Below the pieces are notes generated by a model, which was not told where the DNA came from, made no database searches, and worked only from the letters and a program-made list of their open reading frames with translations. From CBDVAK01 sp965371945 (GTDB lineage Bacteria > Pseudomonadota > Gammaproteobacteria > Competibacterales > JAHEDQ01), in the NCBI GenBank assembly GCA_965371945.1, contig CBDVAK010000230.1:1-5926 (forward strand): a stretch of 5,926 bases of DNA. The letters are read 5' to 3'. A program made the translations under genes and the position numbers. Positions 1 to 5,853 of the stretch are shown here, piece by piece; position 1 is the first letter of the stretch, and every line of letters begins with the position of its first letter.

Positions 1-803
1 CCCAGGGCGCCAAGCCCGGCCTCGGCGGCCAGCTCATGGCCAAGAAGGTCACCCCCGAACTGGCCGAGATCCGCGGCATCCCCGCAGGGATCGATCTGCG
101 CTCGCCATCACGCCACCCCGACATACTGGGCGCCGACGATCTGGTCATCAAGATCGAGGAGTTTCGCGAGGCCACGGGCTACCGCTTGCCGGTGAGCGTC
201 AAGCTGGGCGCGGGGCGGGTGCGCGACGACATTAAGATCGCGGTCAAGGATGGCTTCGACTTCGTGGAACTCGACGGCATGCAGGGCTCCACCGGAGCCG
301 GCAGCGCCGAGGTCATCGACTACGTCGGCATCCCCACCCTGCCTGCCATCATGGAGGCACTGCAGGCACTGCAGGAGATCGGCCGACGTCAGGATATCGA
401 GATCGTGCTGATGGGTGGACTGCGCGACGGCGTCGATGCTGTCAAGGCGCTTTGCCTGGGCGCCGACGCAGTGGCGTTTGGCACCTCGGTGCTGATCGCC
501 GGTGGCTGTATCGCCTGCATGCAGTGTCACGTAGGGCAGTGTGTCACCGGCATCGCCACCCAGGACCCGGAACACGAGAAACGCTATAACCCCCCCGTCG
601 AGGCACAAAACATACACCGATTCCTGGAAACCGTGCGCTGGCAGATCGCTGCCATCACGCACGCGCTTGGCTATTCCGATACCCATCAACTGCGACGCGA
701 GGACCTGGTGGCGCTCACCCCGGAGGCGGCCACCATCACCGGTCTGCCCTACGAGCCCCATCACCAGGATATTGCGCTCAGCCAACAGGCGGAGACTGTC
801 TAG
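1..803 (+). CDS. FMN-binding glutamate-synthase-family protein, GlxD/MgsC-like (5' end missing)
   Basis: The frame is open from base 3, so the gene starts outside the window; the ATG at 36 is internal. 266 residues are visible, the C-terminal part of the (beta/alpha)8 FMN domain of glutamate synthase. It opens with the family loop QGAKPGLGGQL (3-35). A VKLGAG strand follows near 199-216. GGLRDGVDAVKALCLGADAV (414-473) resembles the FMN-phosphate region. Cysteine codons at 507, 525 and 540 match the C-x5-C-x4-C spacing of the GltB 3Fe-4S ligands, and the family tail GIATQDP follows. A fourth cysteine (516) lies inside the motif. In this family the domain adds ammonia, channelled from glutamine, to a 2-oxoacid acceptor using electrons from a GltD partner, in the cytoplasm. 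The extended LMAKKVTPELAEIRGIP...DLRSPSRHPDI context resembles the stand-alone GlxD and N-methylglutamate synthase MgsC proteins more than full-length GltB; this subfamily call is from memory. The acceptor is not determined. The reductase gene starts one base after the stop, so the two are surely co-transcribed. Confidence 0.88.
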   Translation, partial: QGAKPGLGGQLMAKKVTPELAEIRGIPAGIDLRSPSRHPDILGADDLVIKIEEFREATGYRLPVSVKLGAGRVRDDIKIAVKDGFDFVELDGMQGSTGAGSAEVIDYVGIPTLPAIMEALQALQEIGRRQDIEIVLMGGLRDGVDAVKALCLGADAVAFGTSVLIAGGCIACMQCHVGQCVTGIATQDPEHEKRYNPPVEAQNIHRFLETVRWQIAAITHALGYSDTHQLRREDLVALTPEAATITGLPYEPHHQDIALSQQAETV

Positions 804-804
804 G

Positions 805-3336
805 ATGAGCGTCTACGACCTCAACCGTATCCTCATGCCCAAAGCTCCACCGGAGTACCGCGACAGCACGCAGGAACCGCACTTCGTGCCGGCGCCCTGC
901 CAGGTCGCCTGCCCGGTGGGAACCGATGCGCCCTCCTACATCGCCCAGATCTGGGAAGGCAACTACGAGGAGGCATTCGAGGCCATCACCGCCACCAACC
1001 CCTTCAGCTCGATCTGCGGGCGGGTCTGCGATGCGCCCTGCGAGCCGGCCTGCCGGCGCGTGGACAGCGACGGCCCGTTGCAAATCCGCAACCTCAAGCG
1101 TTTTGTCATGGACCAGGTGGGTCATCGATTCGACCCGCCGGCGGTACCGGTCACGCGCACCGAAACCGTCGCCATCGTCGGCGCCGGCCCGGCTGGCCTC
1201 ACCGCGGCGCATGATCTCTGCGTAGCCGGCTACGAGGTTCATGTCTACGAGATGAGCGACCGGCTCGGTGGCATGATGGTCTGGGGCATTCCCGCCTTTC
1301 GACTGCCTCCGGGCATCATCGACGATGACATCGAGCGCCTGCGGACAAAGTGCGCGGGTCTCAACGTCCATCTCAATACCACCTTGGGTCAGGACGTCAG
1401 CCTCGAACAACTGAAGCAACGCCACGATGCCGTGCTGCTCACCATCGGTTCCTGGTGGGGCAAGCCCATGAACGTCCCGGGCGAGGATCATCCCCAGGTC
1501 GTGGACGGCGTCGGCTTCCTGCGGCGCATCAACGCCGGGGAGCGGCCACAACTACCCTCGACCGTGGTGGTCATCGGGGGTGGTGACGTCGCCATGGATG
1601 CCTGCCGGGTGGCACGGCGCCTGCCCGGATGTGAGCAGGTCAAGGTGGTGTACCGACGTGGTACCGAAGAGATCCCGGCGCGCGCCATCGAGCTTGAGGG
1701 TGCGGTCAAGGAAGGCATCGAGTTCATCTATCACAGCCAACCCGTGGCCATAAAAGCAGAGGGTGGCAGACTGATCTTGCGGGTCATCGAAACCTCGCTG
1801 GGCGAGCCCGGTGAAGATGGCCGCCGACGCCCGGTTCCAATCCCCGGCAGCGAGCACGACATCGAGTGCGGCATGGTCATCGCCGCGGTGGGCCAGAAAA
1901 GCGCCTGTGAGGAACTCGACCAGTTGGGGATGATGCTGCCGGACCGGGTGCGCGCGGATTTCGACAACATGAGCACCGCCGATCCCCAGGTGTTTGCCGC
2001 CGGGGACGGAGCCTTCGGAGGCTCCACCATCGTCATGGCCATGAGTCACGGTCAACGCGCGGCCTACTACATCAAGGCGTTCCTGGAGGGTGTCGAAGAA
2101 GCCATGCCCTACCGCACGCCGTACCGGACCCGGCAGGTTCCCGTGGCGCAGGATCTGAGGTGGGAAACACTACCCCTGCACCATCCGCAGTTCCTCGGAC
2201 TCGGCAGCGAACCGGTCAAGTTTCCGGAGATCGAGACCACCTATGATGCCGATACCGCCCGTCAGGAGGCAGCGCGCTGCTATCGATGTGACGCGGAAAC
2301 CGGCTCCGCAGACTATTCCGTGCGCCACCGGGAAGATCTGTTCTCGATGGCCAGAACCGACCCCGCCGACCACCGCAAGCAACGAGCGATGCTGCGGCGT
2401 CGGCTGGTGCCCCGTGACAACCCTTTCCCGGATTCCAGGCCACCCCAATATGACGACCTGGTGTTTCTGCCGGCCAATCTGTCGAGATTGGTGATCGACC
2501 CTTACCGGGAGGCATGCAAGGTCACTTTCGACATGGCCGGAAAACTGATGCTGGCACACCCGTTCATGGTAAGCGGCTTCGAGGATGCGCCTGCGGAGGT
2601 TCGGGAAGCCGTAGCCTGCGGGCTGGCGGAAACCCGAACCCCCTATCTGGGAACACGCCCACTATCGGAGAAAACTGAACTGACCTGGCTGCAACTGCTG
2701 GTGGACGGCAGCCCGACCGCGGACGCCGGGGCGGCGGCGTTGCTGCAGACCGTGGAGGGTGATTCCGCGCCGCAAACCATGAGTCGACTCGCAGACAAGC
2801 AGTTACTGGGCCTGGTGGTTTCCCCAACCTCGAAGCTGGAACAAGCGATTGAGTTTGCGCTCGATCAGGATTTCGATCTACTGCTGCTCAACGGTGCGGG
2901 AACACGAATGAGCGGCTGGCCCGAACTGGGCCACGCTCCGGATCTGCGGTTGCTGCGCGACGCGATAACAATCCTGCGCCGGCTGGGTCGCGAGGAAGCT
3001 GTCGATCTGATCCACTTCGGCGGCGTACGCTCGGGTACCGATGCCGCCAAGCTGGTGGGCCTGGGTGCAGTCGCGATGGTATTGGGCGTGACCGCCGGTC
3101 TCGCTGCCGGCGGGCGAATCAGTGACAACACCCTGCTGTTCGAATCGAACCTGAGTGGCGAAGAGCGTGCCGAAGCCATCATCAACATCATCAAGGCCAG
3201 CACCGGTGAGGCCTCGATGATGGCCCGCTGCACCGGCAAGACCGACCTGCACAATATCGAGCCTGAAGATCTGCGTGCCCTCACTCTGGCCACCGCCGAG
3301 GCAACAGCCATTCCACTGGCCGGCACCCGGGCCTGA
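805..3336 (+). CDS. GltD-like FAD/NAD(P) iron-sulfur oxidoreductase fused to a degenerate glutamate-synthase-like barrel
   Basis: 843 residues. The ATG at 805 is chosen because it follows the upstream stop by one base and has GGAG at 791-794. The same frame is open further upstream, but only as a shadow of the previous gene. Residues ~25-110 form the Fer4_20-type domain: C32 and C36 in PCQVACPVGTD, then C71, C75, C79 and C83 in ICGRVCDAPCEPACRR. FAD motif GAGPAGL is at 126-132 with the acidic E149. The second Rossmann motif GGGDVAMD is at 258-265, followed by VVYRRGTEEIPAR (281-293). The FAD-closing motif AAGDGAFGGSTIV is at 398-410. RCYRCD (491-496) resembles the C-terminal Cys pair of some GltD homologues. 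An ordinary GltD would end near here. Residues ~545-835 instead resemble glutamate-synthase FMN domains (see separate entry). By family knowledge the N-terminal part takes electrons from NAD(P)H through FAD and 4Fe-4S clusters to the FMN subunit. Very likely it serves the protein encoded immediately upstream. Annotation pipelines would probably call it an FAD-dependent oxidoreductase or glutamate synthase small subunit. Confidence 0.9.
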   Translation: MSVYDLNRILMPKAPPEYRDSTQEPHFVPAPCQVACPVGTDAPSYIAQIWEGNYEEAFEAITATNPFSSICGRVCDAPCEPACRRVDSDGPLQIRNLKRFVMDQVGHRFDPPAVPVTRTETVAIVGAGPAGLTAAHDLCVAGYEVHVYEMSDRLGGMMVWGIPAFRLPPGIIDDDIERLRTKCAGLNVHLNTTLGQDVSLEQLKQRHDAVLLTIGSWWGKPMNVPGEDHPQVVDGVGFLRRINAGERPQLPSTVVVIGGGDVAMDACRVARRLPGCEQVKVVYRRGTEEIPARAIELEGAVKEGIEFIYHSQPVAIKAEGGRLILRVIETSLGEPGEDGRRRPVPIPGSEHDIECGMVIAAVGQKSACEELDQLGMMLPDRVRADFDNMSTADPQVFAAGDGAFGGSTIVMAMSHGQRAAYYIKAFLEGVEEAMPYRTPYRTRQVPVAQDLRWETLPLHHPQFLGLGSEPVKFPEIETTYDADTARQEAARCYRCDAETGSADYSVRHREDLFSMARTDPADHRKQRAMLRRRLVPRDNPFPDSRPPQYDDLVFLPANLSRLVIDPYREACKVTFDMAGKLMLAHPFMVSGFEDAPAEVREAVACGLAETRTPYLGTRPLSEKTELTWLQLLVDGSPTADAGAAALLQTVEGDSAPQTMSRLADKQLLGLVVSPTSKLEQAIEFALDQDFDLLLLNGAGTRMSGWPELGHAPDLRLLRDAITILRRLGREEAVDLIHFGGVRSGTDAAKLVGLGAVAMVLGVTAGLAAGGRISDNTLLFESNLSGEERAEAIINIIKASTGEASMMARCTGKTDLHNIEPEDLRALTLATAEATAIPLAGTRA
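2437..3333 (+). other. Degenerate glutamate-synthase-type barrel domain (residues ~545-843 of the GltD-like fusion)
   Basis: This segment lines up with the FMN domain encoded just upstream. DDLVFLPANLSRLVIDPYREA (550-570) and HPFMVSGFEDAPAEVREAVA (585-604) resemble the start of that fold. LGLVVSPTSKLEQAIEFALDQDFDLLLLNG (668-697) matches the upstream LPVSVKLGAGRVRDDIKIAVKDGFDFVELDG. GGVRSGTDAAKLVGLGAVAM (739-758) matches GGLRDGVDAVKALCLGADAV. Both proteins end with an acidic EDL-AL-L--EAA/EAT helix region. Key features are missing: there is no QGAKPGxGG loop, the KLGAG lysine is replaced, and no C-x5-C-x4-C motif follows the glycine-rich strand (GVTAGLAAGGRISD instead). I infer a structural, docking or regulatory domain rather than an active catalytic one. 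FMN binding could survive, because the GGVRSG motif is kept. Confidence 0.65.
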
Positions 3337-3351
3337 ACAGGCGGTTACTAC

Positions 3352-3380
3352 TTGACCTGAGCGATGTGCGCAGAGACCAT
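3352..3380 (+). promoter_or_regulatory. Possible vapBC promoter
   Basis: TTGACC (3352-3357) matches the -35 consensus at five of six positions. After exactly 17 bases comes GACCAT (3375-3380), which matches the -10 consensus at only three. It would start transcription near 3387, giving a leader of about 28 bases before vapB. The -10 overlaps the inverted repeat at 3376-3391, as expected for an autorepressed toxin-antitoxin promoter. The weak -10 keeps this tentative. Confidence 0.3.
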
Positions 3381-3391
3381 ACACACATGGT
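3376..3391 (+). promoter_or_regulatory. Candidate VapB operator (inverted repeat)
   Basis: ACCAT-ACACAC-ATGGT is a perfect inverted repeat with 5-bp arms and a 6-base spacer, centred about 30 bases before the vapB start. The octamer TACACACA also occurs twice (3380-3387 and 3394-3401), 14 bases apart. VapB-family antitoxins, alone or with VapC, generally bind palindromes in their own promoter, so this is the natural candidate site. Function is inferred from position and symmetry only. Confidence 0.45.
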
Positions 3392-3414
3392 CGTACACAC
3401 ACTCGGGGTTCGCC

Positions 3415-3669
3415 ATGTCCGCTATCATCAGCCGCGTTTTTATGAATGGGAACAGTCAGGCCGTTCGTATTCCGCAGGAATTGAGACTGGATACCAGCCG
3501 GGTCGAAATCACCCGCAACGAAAACGGAGACCTGGTAATACACCCCATTCCCCAGGCCCGGGGCGTAGCCTTGCTGGAAGCCCTCGCTGGCTTTGACCAG
3601 GAGTATGTGGCGCTGTTGGAGGAAGATCGCCACACCAAGGACGCCGTGCAAGAACGTGAATCACTATGA
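3415..3669 (+). CDS. vapB: Type II antitoxin VapB (AbrB/MazE-like swapped-hairpin fold)
   Basis: 84 residues. The N-terminal half carries the VapB/AbrB signature: SRVFMNGNSQAVRIPQEL (residues 6-23), then beta strands RVEITRNENGDLVIHPI (29-45). These form the dimeric swapped-hairpin DNA-binding fold. The C-terminal tail (about 50-84), rich in Asp, Glu, Gln and Lys, is the part that in this family lies across the partner toxin and blocks its active site. The ATG at 3415 is chosen because the protein then begins at the usual distance from the conserved VF-x-NGNSQAVRIP motif and GGGG (3405-3408) sits six bases upstream. An in-frame ATG at 3364 would add 17 residues lacking family character and would run through the candidate operator. 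The stop overlaps the vapC start by four bases (ATGA). Expected role: neutralise VapC and repress the operon. Confidence 0.9.
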   Translation: MSAIISRVFMNGNSQAVRIPQELRLDTSRVEITRNENGDLVIHPIPQARGVALLEALAGFDQEYVALLEEDRHTKDAVQERESL

Positions 3670-4073
3670 GGTATCTACTCGATACCAATATCCTCATTTA
3701 CCTGATCAAGAACAAGCCACCATCGGTTGCCCGGCACGTCGACACCCTGGGGAAGGATGACATGCTTTGTATGTCGTTCTTTACCTATGCGGAACTCCTC
3801 AAGGGGGCGGAGCGAAGCACGCGCAAGCCTCGGGTGTTACGCAAGCTTGAGATCCTGATCAGGCAAGTTCCGATTGTCTATCACACGAGCCGGACCCTCT
3901 GTAACCACTATGCGGTGCAATCCACACGATTGAAGGAAGCAGGTACGCCAATTGGGGCCAACGACCTGTGGATCGCCTGCCATGCCTTGGCCGAGGACGC
4001 CACGCTGGTAACGAACAATACCCGTGAATTCGAGAGGGTGGAGGGATTGAGGCTGGAAAACTGGGTCAGTTGA
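3666..4073 (+). CDS. vapC: Type II toxin VapC, PIN-domain endoribonuclease
   Basis: 135 residues, a complete PIN domain close to the usual VapC length of about 130. The metal-binding acidic residues are all visible: D6 in LLDTNILIYLIK, E43 in YAELLKG, and D100 in PIGANDLWIACHALA. The fourth conserved site falls in VTNNTREFERVEGLRLENW (115-133), the form typical of one large proteobacterial VapC group. VapC enzymes cut specific RNAs, often initiator tRNA or the 23S sarcin-ricin loop, when free of VapB; this protein's target cannot be read from sequence. No good ribosome binding site precedes the ATG. The four-base overlap with vapB suggests translational coupling, which keeps antitoxin in excess. 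With no motif lost, the toxin is probably active. Its end faces the convergent dioxygenase gene across 34 bp. Confidence 0.93.
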   Translation: MRYLLDTNILIYLIKNKPPSVARHVDTLGKDDMLCMSFFTYAELLKGAERSTRKPRVLRKLEILIRQVPIVYHTSRTLCNHYAVQSTRLKEAGTPIGANDLWIACHALAEDATLVTNNTREFERVEGLRLENWVS

Positions 4074-4107
4074 GATTCGTCGTAGTATCGGTGACGCACT
4101 GGAACCA

Positions 4108-4944
4108 CTAGAACCGGAAGGCGGAAATAGCCGTCTCCATGGGGTGATCGGAAAATACTCTCTCGCCCGGGCCGTCACTACTTGCGCCTGCTACGACCAT
4201 CAATGGAATGAGATGCTCTTCGCGAGGGTGAGCGACACGTGCAGCAGGCGCTGAAGCCCAGTTCCTGAGCGCCTCATTGCGGCTGCCCGCATCAGTCTGC
4301 GCGACTGCGCTGGTCAGCCAGGTGTCAAAAACGTCGGAATCGGGCCGGGAGCGTGGATCACCAAAGCCACGCATGTTGTGATAGCTCATTCCGCTGCCGA
4401 CAATCAGCACGCCTTCTTTCCGTAAGGGCGCAAGCGCGTGTCCAACCTCAAGGTGCAGCGCTGGATCGAGGTTCGTATGCAATGAAACCTGCACGATCGG
4501 AATATCGGCATCAGGGAACATGAGCTTGAAGGGAATGAAGACGCCATGGTCAAAGCCACGCTGGTCATCCACATGTGATGGTAGCCCCGCCCGCGTCAGC
4601 ATTGCGACGATCCGGTGTGCGAGGGCAGGAGAGCCCGGGGCTGGATAGGTCAGGTCATATGTGTGTTCAGGGAAGCCGTAGTAATCGTAGATCAAAGGTG
4701 GTCGGGCCGCGCTGGTGACCGCGAACACGCTTTCTTCCCAGTGTCCGGAGATCACTACCACGGCTGCTGGCCGCTTCGGCAGCGTTGCTGCAAAACCACG
4801 AAGCCAATCCGCCATACGATCCCATGTATCGGGTGGTCCCATAGTCCACTCCATGAAGAAGCAGGGGCCTCCACCGTGAGGGATGAAAAGCGATGGCTGG
4901 AAGCTGGTATCGACTGGCTGAGACCAAATCTCGGCAGACGTCAT
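4108..4944 (-). CDS. Class III extradiol ring-cleavage dioxygenase, LigB/DODA (YgiD-like) family
   Basis: 278 residues, close to the ~260-270 of YgiD/DODA proteins. Conserved histidines occur in family order: H23 in FIPHGGGPCFF, H68 in VISGHWEE, H133 in GFDHGVFIPFKLMFP, H189 in GSGMSYHN, and H239/H244 in AHPREEHLIPLMVVAG. By analogy with the family, H23, H68 and a later histidine bind the metal (Fe(II) or Zn(II)), and others act as acid/base residues. Such enzymes open catechol-type rings, such as 4,5-DOPA, next to the diol with O2, in the cytoplasm. No signal peptide or membrane segment is evident. The actual substrate is unknown, since members act on varied catechols and some may have other roles. 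The ATG at 4944 is supported by a strong AGGAG (4953-4957) eight bases upstream. A GntR regulator lies 105 bp upstream on the same strand and may control it. Confidence 0.9.
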   Translation of the reverse strand: MTSAEIWSQPVDTSFQPSLFIPHGGGPCFFMEWTMGPPDTWDRMADWLRGFAATLPKRPAAVVVISGHWEESVFAVTSAARPPLIYDYYGFPEHTYDLTYPAPGSPALAHRIVAMLTRAGLPSHVDDQRGFDHGVFIPFKLMFPDADIPIVQVSLHTNLDPALHLEVGHALAPLRKEGVLIVGSGMSYHNMRGFGDPRSRPDSDVFDTWLTSAVAQTDAGSRNEALRNWASAPAARVAHPREEHLIPLMVVAGASSDGPGERVFSDHPMETAISAFRF

Positions 4945-5015
4945 CTACGGCTCTCCTGAGTTGCTGAGTCGGTCAGTTCCGGTATCCGGCTGCCGCGCCT
5001 TGGAGACGGGCGAAA

Positions 5016-5044
5016 ATCCTACCCAATCTGCTTGTTTCCGCCAA
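5016..5044 (-). promoter_or_regulatory. Possible sigma-70 promoter for the dioxygenase gene
   Basis: Read on the minus strand, TTGGCG (5039-5044) and TAGGAT (5016-5021) lie exactly 17 bases apart, each matching its consensus at four of six positions. Transcription would begin near 5009, leaving a leader of about 65 bases. This would let the dioxygenase be expressed separately from gntR. Read-through from gntR is also possible, because no terminator hairpin is evident in the 105-bp gap. Confidence 0.3.
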
Positions 5045-5049
5045 TCGCC

Positions 5050-5751
5050 TCAGTGTACCCCCAGTAAATCCTTTTTCGCACCCTGCAGATGGCCGGTAAT
5101 CGCTTTCACTGCGCCTTCGGCATCCCGGGACCGCACTGCTTCATAGATGGCCCGGTGCTGTGCGTTGTAGGCGTCGATCTTTTCTGCTGACAAAATCTTG
5201 TCTCTCATCGCCCGCCACTGCGAGTGACCGCGCACCTCGTTGACCTGCTGGTAGAGCCAGATCAGCAGAACATTGCCGGTACACTCGACCAGATTGGTGT
5301 GGAACGCGCTGTCCGCTCGCGCAAACCGTTCGCCATGGCCGGCGCATTTTTCCAGTGCCTCGAGTGAACGACCCAGGCTTTCGATATCGCGGGCACTGGC
5401 GTTGATCACTGCGAGGCGGGCAATTTGCGGCTCCAGACCGAGGCGCACATCGATCAGTTCCAGCGGGCTGACCGCCTCGGCTATCTCCTCGCGGTTCGAA
5501 ACCTCGCGATAGCGGATGTAGGTGCCGCTGCCCACCTTTCTGGTCACCAGGTTCATGGTTTCCAACTGCTGCAACGCCGAGCGTACCGTACCCCGCGAAC
5601 TGCCAAACAGTTCGGCCAGATTGCGTTCCGGAGGTAGTCGTTCATCGTAGCAGTAACGACCATCCATGATGTCCTGACGCAGGCGCGAAACGATGTCGGT
5701 GGCGCTGCACCTCTGTGCGGACTTCAGTACCGGCACGGATTCTTCGTCCAT
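5050..5751 (-). CDS. GntR-family transcriptional regulator, FadR subfamily with FCD ligand domain
   Basis: 233 residues from the start chosen here. Numbering below counts from the alternative ATG two codons upstream (5757). A winged helix-turn-helix spans about 18-85, with the GntR signatures LRQDIMDGRYCYDERLPPER (26-45), LAELFGSSRGTVRSALQQLE (47-66) and the wing GSGTYIR (76-82). An all-helical FCD domain spans about 98-230. Its metal-site pattern is present: D149-x3-H153 (ADSAFH), H201 (AQHRAIYEAV) and H223 (ITGHLQGAK). Members bind small carboxylates or sugar acids and usually repress adjacent catabolic genes. The effector is unknown here. It could regulate the dioxygenase downstream, itself, and a gene beyond the right edge. 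The start at 5751 is preferred because GGAGG (5760-5764) then lies eight bases upstream; from 5757 it would be only two. Confidence 0.92.
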   Translation of the reverse strand: MDEESVPVLKSAQRCSATDIVSRLRQDIMDGRYCYDERLPPERNLAELFGSSRGTVRSALQQLETMNLVTRKVGSGTYIRYREVSNREEIAEAVSPLELIDVRLGLEPQIARLAVINASARDIESLGRSLEALEKCAGHGERFARADSAFHTNLVECTGNVLLIWLYQQVNEVRGHSQWRAMRDKILSAEKIDAYNAQHRAIYEAVRSRDAEGAVKAITGHLQGAKKDLLGVH

Positions 5752-5759
5752 TCGCATTC

Positions 5760-5764
5760 CCTCC
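5760..5764 (-). promoter_or_regulatory. Ribosome binding site that decides the gntR start
   Basis: GGAGG on the minus strand lies two bases before the first ATG (5755-5757) and eight bases before the second in-frame ATG (5749-5751). Normal Shine-Dalgarno spacing therefore favours the second, shortening the protein by two residues. Confidence 0.6.
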
Positions 5765-5809
5765 AGGAGAGGGGATCTACCGAACTGCAGGCCATGACAG
5801 GCATCATCA

Positions 5810-5853
5810 AAGGTTCATAATTGGTATAAATAAGGTTCACTATAGTTGAAACC
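5810..5853. promoter_or_regulatory. Candidate GntR operator region upstream of gntR
   Basis: This AT-rich stretch holds three overlapping signals. The octamer AAGGTTCA is repeated at 5810-5817 and 5832-5839, 22 bases (about two helical turns) apart. TGGTATAAATA (5822-5832) matches the TGGTNNNACCA core known for FadR/PdhR/LldR-type operators at six of eight fixed positions, with the left half AATTGGT exact. GGTTCACTATAGTTGAAACC (5834-5853) is an imperfect palindrome around CTATAG, with arms GGTTCA and TGAAACC. Position between gntR and whatever lies to the right fits an autoregulatory or divergent control region. TATAAA (5825-5830) could be a plus-strand -10, and TATACC on the minus strand a -10 for gntR, but neither has a good -35. 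The rest of the gap to 5926 shows no gene I can support. Confidence 0.4.

Noticed and set aside
541..804. Upstream extension of the reductase reading frame, open from 541
   Set aside because: It overlaps the well-supported synthase gene in another frame, encodes Arg/Pro/Ser-rich residues without family character, and the ATG at 805 begins the recognisable protein one base after the upstream stop.
778..3326. Several long minus-strand open frames opposite the reductase gene (for example 778-1551 and 1552-2055)
   Set aside because: They are antisense shadows of a high-GC coding sequence. No recognisable domain motifs appear in their translations, and the plus-strand protein is clearly real.
3331..3342. 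GCCTG-AA-CAGGC hairpin at the end of the reductase gene, as a terminator
   Set aside because: The stem is only 5 bp with a two-base loop, it overlaps the stop codon, and no run of T follows.
3337..4107. Insertion-sequence ends or target-site duplications flanking vapBC
   Set aside because: I saw no terminal inverted repeats, transposase remnant or obvious duplicated target bases at either side.
4945..4975. Repeated CTGAG motifs (around 4956 and 4965) before the dioxygenase
   Set aside because: Two 5-base copies are well within chance, and the strong ribosome binding site overlaps them.
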